Positions 1-12,551 are shown, counted from the first letter of the stretch. The stretch is DNA of 38,125 nucleotides from Klebsormidium nitens (GCA_000708835.1 DF237656.1:1-38125); one strand, 5' to 3'. Notes: generated from the sequence alone by a model not told the origin. Translations and numbers: made by a program.

Positions 1-110
1 GAATGTGCTCCCACTGTCGAATACCGTCCTACCACCTTAAATATGAAATTGCAGCAATATTAATATCTTGTATTAAAATTTGCTGCACTGTCATTCTTTA
101 CATTCACAAG

Positions 111-3100
111 ATGGCGCTCCAACAGGTGGCGCGCACCCTAGGGAGGACCGGTTTGGCCAAGCTGCTGGAGAAGGTCCCCCGTCCCGCCGGCATTGTGCTC
201 CTTGATTCTGCTCCTCACCTTGGAACAGCATCAAACGGCGGCCAATTGGAAGCCAGCAATGCTGAGGCGTCCTTTTCTGGCGAGCCTGCATTGCGGCCAG
301 CAAATGCTAGCGGTTTCTCCGCATTCTCGGTAACGGTCTCTGCACAGCTCCGCACTTTTGCGTCGGCTGCGGTTGAGGAGGTGAGCGCGGCGGACGATAA
401 GGGATCTGGTGAAAATAGAGGCGAGGCACCCCAAGAACCTGATGTGGGAGTCGCAGACATGGGTGCTTCACCACCCAGCGACAATTCTGTGGAGGGCAAA
501 TCGGAGCCAGCAAAGACCGGCAGCAGAGCAACCAAACGGCGCAAGGCGCGCAGGATAGCGAGACGAGCGAAGCAGGCGGAGATCGAGGGGGGAAAACCGC
601 CAAACTCTCCTGATGGACGGCCAAATTGGGGCAGGGATAGTGCGGACAACAAGTACAGCATGCGCGAAAAGAAGCGAACCGTGGGGCCCGCGAAAGACGC
701 CCTTTTGCAGCTGATCAGACAAGCGGCGCCTGATGCGGACCTGGACGAGTTGCTCGCGGACGGGAAAGCGGGCAAGAACGAAATCGACGGGAAGGTCGTC
801 CAGCTGGCGTTGTACGGTCTGGCCAACGAGGGCGACACGATTGGGTCCGGGCTCCCCCATCTCGACGAAGAAAACGAGGATGATCGGGAAAGCAGTTCGA
901 ACAAATTGGGTCGCTCGCTGAACCTGCTTGACTGGTGGCAACGGAAGGACGCGGACAACGAGGAGCAGGAATGCGGCCCGAACGATGCGCTCCGCGCGCT
1001 GAATCTGTTTGAGTGGTGGCAGAAAAAGAATGCCGGCGCGCCGCAGGTGTGGCTGCTGAACCCGCTGCTCAAGGCGCTGGCGCGGGGGGAGCACGACACG
1101 CAGATCCAAGCGCTCTGGGAGACATACAAAGCGAGCGCGAAGTACGACGACCGGCTGATTGCGGACTTCCTGCAGGCGTTTTACAACCGGGGGAGGTTCG
1201 AGGAAGTGCTCGCGACGCACAAGGAAGTGGTGGACAATAAGTGGACCGCGGTGCACAAGGCGAACGACTTTGCGCTGCTCGCGCTGCTCGGCCAGGGCGC
1301 GCCGGCGGACGAGGCGTGGCAGTTCTACAAGCAGTTTGTGGAGAAGTCGGGGCAGGGGCTGCACAATCAGAGGTGCTTGGTCGCCTTGCTCGAGAGTGGG
1401 GTCTCGGTGGAGCAGATCCGCTCGCTCGAGTACAAGGAACCGGACCGTGTGGCGCACCGGCTGATCCAGGCGCTGTGCAAGATGGGACGGCGGGACGAGG
1501 CGGGACTGATCGTGAAGGAGCTGGTGGAAAGGGAACAGCCGGAGATGCCGCTCACACCGCTCGTCTCGATCCTATCGACCATGGTCGCGACCGGCTTCAA
1601 GGTCAGAATGGATCCAATACCTAGTATTGCAAGCTTCCTTGTAGGTTTCAGGTGTGGAGCCCTTGTTTTTAAGCATAGGGTGATCCTGAGTCTGAAGTGG
1701 ATGACAGATTCTCCCAGCATAAGGCACCGAATTCCAAAAAGACTCGATCAATGTTGTAGCATCGCCAATATGAGTCGACGTTCCAATGTCGCAATCCCAA
1801 ATTGATTTCCATGAACCTTGCCCTTGACTTTTCAATTGGTGGACCCTAAGAGTTTAGGCCACTGCTGAGCCTGAAGTTGAGGACAGACTCTCCCAACCTC
1901 CAAGCTTCAAGGTTCAAAATTTTATTCAATGCTCCTTGTTGCGATGTTTGTCCAACTTTTTGATGACTTGTCTGACTCTCACCTCCTTGTCTGCTTGCTT
2001 GAGTTCTAACATTTTGGCGCCAACTCTGGAGCCTTCACATCCGATTTGGACGCTTGTTCACCTCTTCAGCGCATGAAGAGGCCCAGAACCTGCAGCACCG
2101 AAACCGGCTCGCGCCCTCACATTGTTCACAAATAACCACTGACGTTCTTTGGACGCTGGTCCTTCGGTTTCGCACGCTTCGTGACGCTAGTGACGCACTT
2201 CGGACGCTTCTGAATTCTCCTCTTGTGCAGAATGAGGCTCAGAAGCTGGTGGACCTGCCCCACAACTAGAATGTTCTCCCCCTTGCGATGAAGGGTCTAT
2301 TATGAGGTCAAGAGGGGGTCAAGGGTTTCTCGTTTTCGAAGCAGGGGATCTGCGGGGTTTAGAAGGGGTTAAGTCGCTCAAGTTTCGATCTCGGTCAATC
2401 CGGTAAGGGTTCCGACCGATAGGATCACGAATAAATTTGCCTTACCGTTTTTGGAACATGTCATGTCAATGAGGGAGGCAAAAAGGATCGTTTCTCCGCG
2501 ACCGGGTGCTCGCCTTCTTTGGAACCGGTTCCTTCCTTTTTGGACTCTTCACGACGCGTTTTGGACGCTCATCCCCTCTCCCGTGCAGGAAGAGGCCCGG
2601 ACCTGCGCCAACAAAGTTTCGGCCGCGCTCACTTTCGCACTCATCTATGACGTGATAACTTGCGTTTCGGATGCTTCGTGATGCTTACCGGACGCTTTCT
2701 CCCCTTGTTCTGTTCAGGAAGAGGCGCAGAAGCTGGTGGACCTGCGGGCCCAGAAAAGCGGTTTGCAACTTGACCACGCGCTCGGGTACGTGATCCGGAA
2801 CCGCAAGAACGCGTGGTCGGGCGTCTCGGCGTACCGCGCGCTGATGGAGCTGGAGGGGCCACACCGGAAGAGCCTCCCGGTGCAGGCGGCGATGATCGCG
2901 CACGTCTACTTCCCGCTCCGGAAGATGGACGCCATGCTTCGGGTGAGCTTTCCTTTTTTTGTTCTTCTTTTTTTGTCTTGATTCTTTTAAGAAGTTGCTT
3001 GTTTTTCAGAGTTCTGAAGTTCCTGATTTTGGAAAGGCAGGATTTCAGGGTGGTCGAGGGTTTTGCTTCGGGGTTGCGGCCTTCTTGAGCTGAGCTCGAG

Positions 3101-4988
3101 GATTGGTGCTGCCTGTATCCCGCTCAAAAGAGGGAGGTCATGGGTCCAGTTCGGATTTGGGTTTGAATTTCCGAGTATGAGGATCGAGTTTACGGAGTTG
3201 TGGTTCCAGAATTTCAAGCTAGAGGCTTCCGTTCCTTGTTGAAGAGCGCGGCATTTGCGTATATCTAGCTCCCGCTAAGGGGATGGAAATCACGCTTCAG
3301 GTGGGCGCTGTGGAAAGGGTTTCAAGGGCAGGTCTGACCCTCATTTGCTACTCTCTTCCTGAGGGTAAGCTAACCCACCTTCTTAGTTAACCCGGTCTTC
3401 CGTAACCCGCAGGCGTACAAGCTCGGAAAGACTTTCGAAGGCCGGTTTCATGCCGCTGTCGTTGGGAAGGTGATATACGCACTGGCCTTGGAGAATCGGG
3501 CGGCAGAGGCGGAAACCATTCTCGCGGAGTTTTATGAGTCGAAGGAGGACGCGCCGATGCACGAGACGCTCGGGATGCTCCCGGAGAGCATGTACCACAG
3601 GTGCGGCTTTTCCCTCGCCTCTAGTTCTAAAGGGCATCAGCTTTCGAAGCGCACTGCTGGCAATCGTTTTCGAGGGTCTTATTAAGTTTTCTGTAAATTG
3701 GTGGAACACTTTGCATCAGCCCTCCAGTATAGCCTAATTTGGAACAGAAATTTCATATCTCAATGCTTGTTGTGAACTGCTGACCTGGTCTATCACAAAA
3801 CTCGTTCTAAATGATTGAACACGCAGAGAACAGATTGGAATTGAGTTCATTTACCCCAAGATCGTTTCTACGCTTTTACACCCAGCAGGCGGGCCTCGGG
3901 TCTCTAAATCCGTTGTGGACCCAACGCCTGACAGTGCCGTACCCCAAAATTTACCTGCGCGCACAGCAGCCAGACAAATTCCTGATCCGGGGGATGCTTG
4001 TGCAAAAAGAACCACGCGGAGGGTTTGGCGGACAAGCTTTGGTTGCTTGACTCGAATCATAATCCGACGCCTCACGTTTCCTCCGTCCCTTTTCCAGGCT
4101 GTTTGAATGTACTTGCGTGCAGAGCAGCCAGACAAGGCCGTGGATCTGATGAGGAGTAATGAGACATAGTTGTTTTTTTCCCGAGAAGCTCTGTTTCCCT
4201 AAACCCCGACCCTAACCTGACGTCTGTCGTTCCATCCGTCCGTTTTCCAGGCTGCCCGAAAAGTACCTGCGAGCAGAGCAGCCAGACAGAGTCGCCGATC
4301 TAACTCGGGGGAAACTCAGGAGCACAATCACGACATGACGGGTTTTGTTGAAAAGCTTTGGTTTTCTTAACCCGGACCTTCATCTGACGCCTGACGTCGC
4401 CTCCTCCGTTTCCAGGCTGTTCGAGATGTACCTGCGAGCGGAGCAGCCAGATAAGGCCGTGAATGTGGTTCGCGGCATGGTCGAGCACAAATATTACGTG
4501 AAGACTTCTGTGGACAAGCGTTGGATTTCTAAACCCGAATTCTAACCCAGCGCCTGACGTTCGTTTTCTCTGTTTCCAGGCTGTTCGAAATGTACCTGCG
4601 AGCAGAGCAGCCAGACAAGGCCGTGAATGTGGTTCGCGGCATGGTCGAGCACAAATACTACGTGAAGGAGGCTTCACTTAACAATTGGGCCGAGCGCTTA
4701 CGCAATGCGGGGTTCGCCACGCAAGCCGAACAGGTCGAGATTGCGGGGGAGGACATGAAGGCGTACCGGCCAAAGTTTGAGCGTCCAGGGGAGCGGTATA
4801 AGGGGCGGACGTACTTGCACAAGTCGAAGAACGGAAAGGTGACAGGGGGGAAGGATGAGCGGGGCACGGAGGGGGGGGAGAAGGAGTCGAGCGCCGAAGG
4901 GGGGGAGAAAGAGGTGAGCGCCGAAGGGGGGGAGAAGGATCAGGGCACCGAAGGGGAGGGAAAGTTGCAATCAATTGGGGTCCAGTAG
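111..4988 (+). CDS. Mitochondrion-targeted PPR-like helical-repeat protein (4 exons, about 770 aa)
   Basis: Exons read in frame at 111-1601, 2718-2942, 3413-3600 and 4580-4988; the junctions are GT-AG and the phases agree. I start at the ATG at 111 because it opens an R/K-containing, acid-free N-terminus (MALQQVARTLGRTGLAKLLE) typical of a mitochondrial presequence; the frame is open further upstream but that part looks unlike a protein. Residues about 30-270 are low-complexity, with a very basic patch near 137-163. A WWQ(R/K)K motif occurs twice, at W275 and W302. From about 310 to 690 the chain is a series of paired-helix segments like degenerate pentatricopeptide repeats (for example LIQALCKMGRRDEAGLIVKE), a family that binds organellar RNA. 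The C-terminus carries Glu/Gly/Lys-rich repeats. No exact orthologue is recognised, and other alpha-alpha repeat families are possible. Introns 1 and 3 contain exon-edge arrays. Confidence 0.72.
2060..2755 (+). repeat. Decayed copies of the exon-2 5' edge in PPR-gene intron 1
   Basis: The real acceptor plus exon start is at about 2713-2750. Related blocks occur at about 2066-2095, 2224-2258 and 2583-2607. Each has a pyrimidine stretch, an AG (CAG in two of them), and a version of the sequence that encodes EEAQKLVDL. The 2224 copy keeps the phrase AGAAGCTGGTGGACCTG exactly. Shared upstream text of the form TTGGACGCTT also recurs. All copies lie upstream of the real exon, as in the other acceptor-side arrays. 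Confidence 0.75.
3945..4670 (+). repeat. Tandem array of acceptor plus final-exon 5' edge, about 160-167-bp units
   Basis: Four intronic copies precede the real final exon at 4580. Copy 1 is at about 3951, copy 2 has its exon edge near 4098, copy 3 near 4251 and copy 4 at 4416. Each repeats a CCAG-type acceptor or its remnant followed by the sequence encoding YLRAEQPDKA. Copies 1-3 carry indels and substitutions. Copy 4 is 88 nt long (4416-4503) and encodes the same peptide as the real exon, with four third-position differences. After 4503 copy 4 diverges and reads to a TAA at 4543, so as it stands it could only be a truncated alternative end or need another donor. Confidence 0.9.
4855..4972 (+). 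repeat. Coding repeat, about 10-residue Glu/Gly/Lys units at the PPR-like C-terminus
   Basis: A 30-nt unit rich in GGGGGGAGAAGGA is repeated three to four times and encodes variants of SAEGGEKE just before the stop codon. Runs of 6-8 G make this region prone to length change and to sequencing error. Confidence 0.85.
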
Positions 4989-6534
4989 ATATGGATGATT
5001 GGGGAGCGAGAAGAAGAGTGCGGTGAAACCAGGGTCGTGTCGATTGGGAGAAACCTGCATCTGGAACGCGCACAGGGCGCCTGATATGCTTGGAGATCGT
5101 GATAGACAGAGATGGGTTCCAGTTTGAGTCGGGGAGCAAGAACGGTTTTGGTGGACAAATTGGACATGCGCTAAAAGGTATGCCAAAGAAGCAAAACGAT
5201 ATCGGGCTAAAAGATGAATATTGACTGTCGACCGTGAGCTGCCAACCCGTTCGCTGATGTGCAGCAGTACAGCTAGTCACTTACTCATTGAGCCACTAGT
5301 CACAGGCATGTGCATATTGGTTTGTAGAATTCTTACAGTGAGACGGCATGCGCGGGCTGTAATCAGGCTTGCAGCACATTGCGGACAGATTGTGAAGGCC
5401 GTGCCCGCGCATTGACTCCCGGAACTGCATGGAATCTGATATTGAGCTTGAGCACGTGCGGCCCCGCAACATACTGGAGCCCGGCCGTTGACAGCCGCTG
5501 AGCATGGCATGTGTCGCAAAGTGAGATTGCTCCAGCTATGCGTTTGAATCGATACCGGAGAGCATCCGTTCACAAGTGAAGCAACTGGTGGGTCACGTGC
5601 TGCGCCGCGACTTGGATCGACAGTCACATTTGGCGCTCAGTGTGCATATGTAAGAACTGTATCCGATCTGATCTCATGCTGATGCATGGTTAAACATGGA
5701 GCCACTGAAATCTCCTCCGAGGATGATTGCAGATGTATTTCGGCGTACGAATATTAGCTAGTATATTGTGGGGACCTCGTTTATAATTTGGAGAAGTTCT
5801 AGACACCGTCTGGCATCATTCTAATGGCACATGTAATATGATCTATAAGTTGGCATAAGCACTCTATATTGGCACATGTGTAGCGCAGTCGTTGGAAGCG
5901 CCTGTACGCATCAGTGTCGGACTACTATCATAGTATCACCATCCTGCCCCTCCAGGATCGCAATGACTCTGGCAATGTACATATGATGCAGTCAATCATC
6001 TGCAAACGCGCGCCGAAACCTGGAACACGTAAATGCATGCAAGTCAGCCGGGCCGCCTCTGAGGCGGCCGCACTTGCCACAGTACAGCCCTACGTATAAT
6101 GAAAAGAACAAAGCCTGCTGAGCCTGCTGACCGTCAGACAAAAGACAACTTCCAACTTCAAACCCGCAGCATCAGAGTCTCTTGAGTCGCAATCATTTGG
6201 TCCTACCAACAGAAACTTGTAAGGTCGAGCTACAAAGCAGCAGGCAGCAGTCACAAGTCACATTGAAAGATGCATGTTCGCTAGCCTTGGCGCGCATGCC
6301 TGATCATTTCAATCTGACACCTTCGAGCCATAATGTCATGACTCGCACCTAGTGCCCCCCACTCGCTAGCAGCGAGACAAAGTCACTCAATTTGAGTCAA
6401 CGCAAAGCTTCCAAACGTTATGCAGAACCATCGCTGTCGGAACCATCGCTGTCGGACCTGTCATTTGGATCTTGACAGAAACTTCATTATGTACATAGCT
6501 TTTGACTCAAGCTACAGTAGGGCTCGAAATGTCG
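4989..6534. other. Convergent intergenic stretch, no gene seen
   Basis: This stretch lies between the 3' ends of the PPR-like and AN1 genes and must hold both 3' UTRs. Open frames are short and unrecognisable. A 15-bp direct duplication (GAACCATCGCTGTCG twice) sits at about 6424-6453. I see no tRNA, rRNA or mobile-element ends. Confidence 0.5.
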
Positions 6535-7968
6535 TTAGTAGGACCAGAGGTTTAAGAACCCTGTCCCGCCGCCGCTCCCCTTGGCACCCCCCTTGAGCCC
6601 CCCCTTCTCCTTTGCCACTTCCTGCGCGCACCCGTGCGCCGGGCGCGCCGCCAGCTTCTCCAGCAACTTGAGTCCCGCGCCCTTATTCACACCCCCGATC
6701 GGCACCCGTTCACACTTGTGCTCGGCCGCATACCTATGTCTCAAACAGACGTCGACATGGCAGTCTTTGCACCGCACCTTGTTCGAAAAGGTGAGCACTT
6801 CTCTGCAGCCCTTAACGGGGCACCGCGGTTTCTTGTGGACTTTTTCATAGTGGGAGGGGTCGCAGGCGGTTGATGAAAGGTGGGTTTCCAGAACCTGGTC
6901 GGAGGTTTGGTTAGCGACAAGCTTAACCGACTTGGCGCATAGGGGGCAGAGAAGGACGAAGTTGGTGTCGGATTTGTTGGCAGCTTTTGGACAGTCGTGC
7001 GCTGCGTACTTGCGGTGCTCGAGGCAGAAGACCTGCACACAAAAGAATGGGTTAAGCATGACAACCAACAATTACCAGCACTGATCAAGTCTTTTCTGAA
7101 CCCAAACCCAAGTCAGTTCCTCCGGACGACAATTTTCAAGGGTAAATCGCAGTGATTCAACAATGAATGACAGAACCAACAACCTCTGAGGCTCTGCTTG
7201 AAACATGATGGACGTGAAATTGCTCCAAGAGATTGTTGAGAATTGAGCTTGAGTTCAAGTGAGCCGCAGACGCGCTGAGGCTATGTACCCAGAAAGAGAA
7301 AGGACCTGATGACTGGCAGGTACTCTACTCTAGTTGGATCAATCTACAGTTGAGAGTGTAAACCCCAGTGATATACATCATAATCCCCGAGAACATCTTG
7401 CGCCTTCCTACACATCTAGCGCTGGTTTCTAGCGCTGGTAAACCAGCCTACTTTTCCCCTTGAACTTTCACACTATCGGACGGTCAAGAAACAAGAGCTT
7501 AACGCTGGTGCGAAAGCACTTATCAAAACTTCTAAAAGCTTGCAGTGGTCACTTGACAAGACCTTTACTGCGCACCCTACGAGCCTGAAGAGCACAACAG
7601 ACCAACAGCTTAACAGCAGCAAAGTTTATGCTTGGAGAAGGACGGGTGCAGAGAATGACGACAGCAGTGACAACTGATAGAGAGACACTGAAGACAAGAA
7701 GAGGAGGTGAACTGACAACTTCAAAGCAACGGGCTGGCAAACATGGAAAGAAGGCCCACACAAGAATCTATGCTAGGATGAACAGGCTCAAATATTACGA
7801 GCTGTAGAGGAACGAGACCAGTTGAGAATCTAACAACGCCTCCTGGATGACAGATTGTCAGGAACTTACCTCTTGGCAGGCATCGCACTTGAAAGGCAGG
7901 AAATCCAACTGCGCGCAATCGCTCTTAGCGCAGTGCTCCCCAAGCTCCGTAAAAAGAAGCGTCCCCAT
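6535..7968 (-). CDS. Double AN1-type zinc-finger stress-associated protein, SAP12-like (2 exons, 198 aa)
   Basis: Exon 1 is 7870-7968 and exon 2 is 6535-7032. The 837-nt intron is GT-AG, phase 0, and splits the first finger. AN1 finger 1 uses C13, C18, C28, C31, C36, H39, H45 and C47, within [19 protein letters not shown] central CPLC...H...C cluster (C62, C65, H84, C90) follows. AN1 finger 2 uses C104, C109, C121, C124, C129, H132, H138 and C140. This order matches plant SAP11/12/13 and animal ZFAND2 (AIRAP) proteins, which act in ubiquitin/proteasome-linked stress responses; plant SAP12 is redox and stress responsive. The C-terminus from about 150 is Gly/Lys-rich and not conserved. The 5' end is divergent from the Rab-prenylation gene, with about 730 bp between their start codons. 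Confidence 0.93.
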
Positions 7969-8702
7969 GATCAACAATCCAAAGAAAGCTGCCGGCGACC
8001 CCTACTCAGCTTGCTCAAAGAACAAGGCCACACTCCTTCTTACAAGACTCTCAGGCGAGGGCTCTCAGCACAACTTTGCTATGGCTGCTTGCTGGCAGAT
8101 CGCTACTTTTGTTGGTGGTGGATGAGACGACCTCTGAAGTCTTTTGAAGTTTGAGCGGCGCCTGGAGCATCCCCACTGCTGAGGGAAACGTGCTTCTAGA
8201 ACCCCCCTGAAGAACCAAACCCTAATCCAGAAAGGTCGCGAACCCTCCGGTCCCGCCTAACCGCAGTCGTTAACCGCCTTGGTTGGGGCGGTTGCGTACC
8301 CTTTTGGGGTTTGAAAACTAGGTTAACTTCTGGTTCGTCGTGGCGCTCCTTAGAGCGACCCTGGGCAAACCCCCATGGAATCGTTAACCCGATCAATTCC
8401 GCCCAGCTGCACTTCCGACGGACTGTTCCGCTCACCTGGATGACCAAGCTAGCGCGGAACAAGGCGTTTTCCATGGCCTCCTAAGTTCCTTTCCTCCCTT
8501 GCTGCTTCAGACTCAGTGCTTGCAAAACAGCTGATCTGGAGGTGAAAGGAGGCGGTCCCTAGTGCAATTGACGAGCAGCACCAAGCTTGAACCAGTGTGA
8601 TGTGCGTTCTCGGGCCTCGCAAGGCTGAACAGGAGCGATTCTGCTAGGTAGTGGAGAATTTCAAGCATTGGCAGAAGGAAGAAAAGCTCAAAGGCTGCTA
8701 CT
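7969..8702. promoter_or_regulatory. Shared divergent promoter interval between the AN1 gene and the RGTB gene
   Basis: 734 bp separate the two divergent start codons, so both promoters and 5' UTRs must lie here. I see no convincing TATA box and no conserved coding sequence. A 92-codon frame on the minus strand (8196-8474) has no recognisable product. Confidence 0.4.
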
Positions 8703-11700
8703 ATGGCAACCCAAGCAGATGATGGGATGACTTCCAGAGCTGAAGCAGCAGCTGAAGGAACCGAGTGTGGGAATGCTGGTAGCGAGGCGGGGCCTTCTGG
8801 GAGGAGCACGCTGCTGGTTGACAAGCACAAATCGTACATCAAAAGCTTGGACAATGTGAGGCAAAGTTGCTCCTTGGTGGAATGACTAGCAGCCATTGGT
8901 GTCAGATTCTAAACGGGTCTTTTTCTAAACGAAAGCAGAGTGTCGGACGATTCTTGTCTTCTGCAATATCCCCACAAACAATTGAATTAGACCATCCCCA
9001 TGTGGTATGTCTCTCTGCTAGCAGAACTTATCATCAGCCTTGAATGAGGACAGGCTTAATAGGGATGCAAGAGTTGTATAAGTTATGGCCAACATGAAGC
9101 TTTGGTGATGAAGGTGACTAACAGTTTCCAACTTGCCAGGTTGTCGAGAGCTTGTGAGTGGTGTGTGATGTATTTCAATTATAACACTTGGATACCATTC
9201 AACAATTCAAAAGAAGCCCCGGCCTGACCTGCTCTCAAACTTCGTGACTAAAGTACCGTGCGATGTTAGTAGATTCTATGCTCGCTTCTCTAGTGGTATA
9301 CAGCAATCACCTGATGGAAAAAGGATTCTTCTATAGTGCGCTAACTGACGATTCGAATCTTATCCTCGGAGCAGTGACTCGACTGTGCCATCGAAGAGTG
9401 GAATTTTCTTCTATCTGCACCAGTCACAATTTTCAGCGCCAGTTGCTGGGATTTGACGTATGTAAACTTCAACCGCTGAAAGGTCACTTCTCTAGTCTTC
9501 TACTTGGGTGGTTCAGGGCTAACAGCTGCTCAAGCGCCTGCAACCAGTACAATTCTCCTCTTCCCACAAGCCCCAAACTTCAGCAGCAGATTCATGAGTT
9601 TGAAGAATTTCAAACATTCTCAACGGCAATCTTGACCAATTTCCTTTCTCCCTTCTCTCCCAGGACACTGCGACCCTTGACTACCAGCTGACTGAGCATC
9701 TGCGTATGAGCGGCGTCTACTGGGGCCTGACCGCGATGGATTTGATGCACTGCTTACACGAGATGGACTCAGAACGGGTGGTCAAATGGGTGATGAGCTG
9801 TCAGCACAAGAACGGGGCGTTTGGGGGCAATCGAGATCATGATGCGCACCTGTTGTATACGCTCAGTGCGGTGCAAATCCTGGCGCTGTATGATAAGTTG
9901 GACCTGCTTGATGGGAAGAAGATCGCAGCATATGTGGTCAGCTTGCAGCAAGAAGATGGGTCGTTCGCAGGTGAGGTCTTGTTTGGACCACTCTCTTGTT
10001 CGATGGTTCACGACTCTTAAAGAAGTTCAACCTTGCTGGTGCTCGTGTCTACCTTCCGGCGGTACGCGAGCCAAATCGATCATACGGGGCATACCTTACC
10101 TCCCAAAGTGTCCGCCACAAGATTTTGCCACTTGCTCTATCTTTATTGCAGCAACTAACTGGCAAAAAGCCAGTACCAAGCTGGAAGGGTGTTGGTTCGG
10201 ATCAGAAGGCTTGGAGAGACAGCAAATTTGAATCACATTTACTACTTGTAAGCGCATCAGGTCTGAGCAGATACGAGGACGAGTTGCTGTCTTTCTCACT
10301 TTCAAATATGCGGTTTATGATGTCAAAGAGGAGCGGGTTCACGCGTTTGTGTCAGAAGAGTTGTTTTTCATTGCTGAAGGTGACAGAAAGTTCTCTAGCC
10401 TGCACCGAGTGGTTCACAGAGAGCAAGGCATCGTTCACCCCTCAAGCTGTTTCGATTCATATTCTACTGTGATATCTTTCTTGGACCAGTCTAGAGTCGG
10501 CCCCCTCATGCTTTAAAATGTGACAACATCCAATACGAGGGTATACGTGTGATTTGGTCCTCAAACGTGCATTTGGTCTCCCCCTCTCCAGGCGACGAGT
10601 TTGGCGAGATTGACACCAGATTTTCGTACGCGGCCATCCTGTGCCTCTCCCTTCTCAACAAGCTACACTCCATCAATGTGCCCCGGGCGGTCGACTACAT
10701 TATGCAGTGTCAAAACTTTGACGGCGGCTTCGGTGTGGCTCCGGGGCTGGAGTCGCACGCGGGCCAGATCTTCTGCTGCGTAGCCTCGCTTGCATTAACA
10801 GGTGAGGAGGTGCCAGATCAACTGCTCAAATGTGTTCTGTTAGCATCAGCGAGCTGTGGGTGTGGAAAGGAAGCGAGCTCTTCTGTTCACGCATTGTGCA
10901 TACCAGTAAGTCCGAGACGAGTGCACCGTCTGCATCTGAGGCGCTTCGTTCGGTACAGCTTAACCTGCAAAATGCTGACGTCATTCTACCGTCAGGGTCG
11001 CTGCACCGGCTGGACCGGGACCTGCTCGGGTGGTGGCTCGCGGAGCGGCAGGTGAAGGAGGGCGGCCTCAACGGACGCCCGGAGAAGCTGCCGGACGTGT
11101 GCTACTCGTGGTGAGCTTGCGAATATTATTGTCAACTTTTGTGTGATCTCACGGGCGTTCGACCTAAAACCCGGGGTTTAGGCCGCCCTCAAAAGCTGTC
11201 GGACGTGTGCTAGTCGTGGTGAGCCTGCAGAACATACTAGTTCTTTTCAACGTGACGTTACGGGCGTTCGGCCTGAGTTTCGGGTTACCCAGGTATTGTC
11301 ACGGAGGTTCCTATTTCAAGGTGTGACGGGCTCCGCACCTCAAACCGCGCTAGTTCTCAAACTTAACCTACTTTGAGCTGTATGCATGTGTGGTCTTGTA
11401 CGTTACTAGACATTTCACGGCGTAAGTCGCGAAGGAAACTTTACGGCGTTTTGCGAGCCTTGTCAGAGACTCAGCGACCTTTCGTGAACCTCTCTGAAGA
11501 TCTAGGAACACACGAAGTCATTGGCGACCAAAACGGTGTGCACGATCGTTGCGCTGCCTTGCTTTGCCCGATCAGTGACGTCCCGAGGCGCAAATCAGAA
11601 TCCTGAACTTCGATCCGATCGGAATTGACGCCTTAGGTCTCCAGCTTTTGTTGGTGACGTCGTTAATCGTGTCGCACCGAGTCAAAAGTGCACACGAGTG

Positions 11701-12551
11701 TTCTGCTCGCTGAATCCGTGACAGGTTTCACGCCAAGCCCTGTAGTTCGCAAGTTCAACAACAGCCACCTTGTATGAAATGATGGTGATCGTTTCTTTTG
11801 TCTGCAGGTGGGTTTTGTCGAGCCTGGTCATCATGGATCGCGTACACTGGATCGACCAAAAGGCGCTGCAGCGGTTTATCTTAGACTGCCAGGTACGTGT
11901 CCGTCTCTACTTAAGACGGAATCCGTTCCGGTCTTTGCAAACGCGTTCGATTGAAAGGAAGAGTCTTGCAGTCGCATCCTCATCGTTGATTGGGGACGTG
12001 TATGCTGCGTGCTTCATCTCTGGGTTGAAGCGGAAGGAGTGCAACTTGCAGTGTTCACCCTTCTCCATTGGAAGAGGTGTGACCAGTTGAAGCTAGATGA
12101 ATTTGTCCCAGACTGTTTGGCTTTTCTTTTTTTGCGGAGTCATACCTGCCGATTTCAGATCACGGACTTCTGACACTGTGCCCCACAGCCGAGTCAAGAA
12201 AGACTCAATGTGCGGGCCACAAGTTCGTCCAAGTTTTGAGGGTCTTTCTCCTCAAACGTGGCCGCGACTTTGCAGTTGGCAAATGCTCAACGAGCCAGGA
12301 AGCATGAGAGGACGATAAACTGTTACATTAATTTCTCCCCGCCTCTTATCTGTCTGACCCTTACGCAGGACGAAGAGCGAGGGGGCATCTCCGACCGACC
12401 AGACGACATGGTCGACGTGTTCCACACGTATTTTGGCGTGGCGGGACTTTCGTTGCTTGGGTACCCGGGATTGAAAGCCATCGATCCCGCGTATGCGCTC
12501 CCCATAGATGTAGTTGAGAAGATTGTCCGTTCAAGAAGAACAGAAAGTTAG
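8703..12551 (+). CDS. RGTB: Rab geranylgeranyltransferase (GGTase-II) beta subunit (6 exons, 350 aa)
   Basis: Exons are 8703-8855, 9664-9970, 10592-10801, 10996-11110, 11808-11892 and 12369-12551; every junction is GT-AG and the sum is 351 codons. The product follows the RabGGTB family end to end: [46 protein letters not shown], the FDGGFG prenyltransferase repeat, [16 protein letters not shown] and [19 protein letters not shown]. The zinc ligands are present as Asp and Cys in PDVC and His in VFHTYFG. With the alpha subunit and Rab escort protein, the enzyme adds geranylgeranyl groups to C-terminal cysteines of Rab GTPases in the cytosol. Length is normal for the family. The first about 35 residues are variable. 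Intron 4 carries a decayed duplicate of the exon-4 end. Confidence 0.97.
11060..11290 (+). repeat. 108-bp duplication of the RGTB exon-4 3' edge and donor
   Basis: The real donor is at 11111. A second block ending at a GTGAGC donor at 11219 repeats the end of exon 4 (CGGACGTGTGCTA-TCGTGG pattern) and the following intron text, including a GGGCGTTCG phrase at both about 11153 and 11261. The copy has TAG where the exon has TAC, so it is not coding. Confidence 0.88.

Noticed and set aside
215-1457. Long minus-strand frames (304 and 329 codons) opposite the PPR-like exon 1
   Set aside because: They are antisense shadows of the GC-biased coding exon; the plus-strand frame has the repeat pattern and consistent splice junctions.
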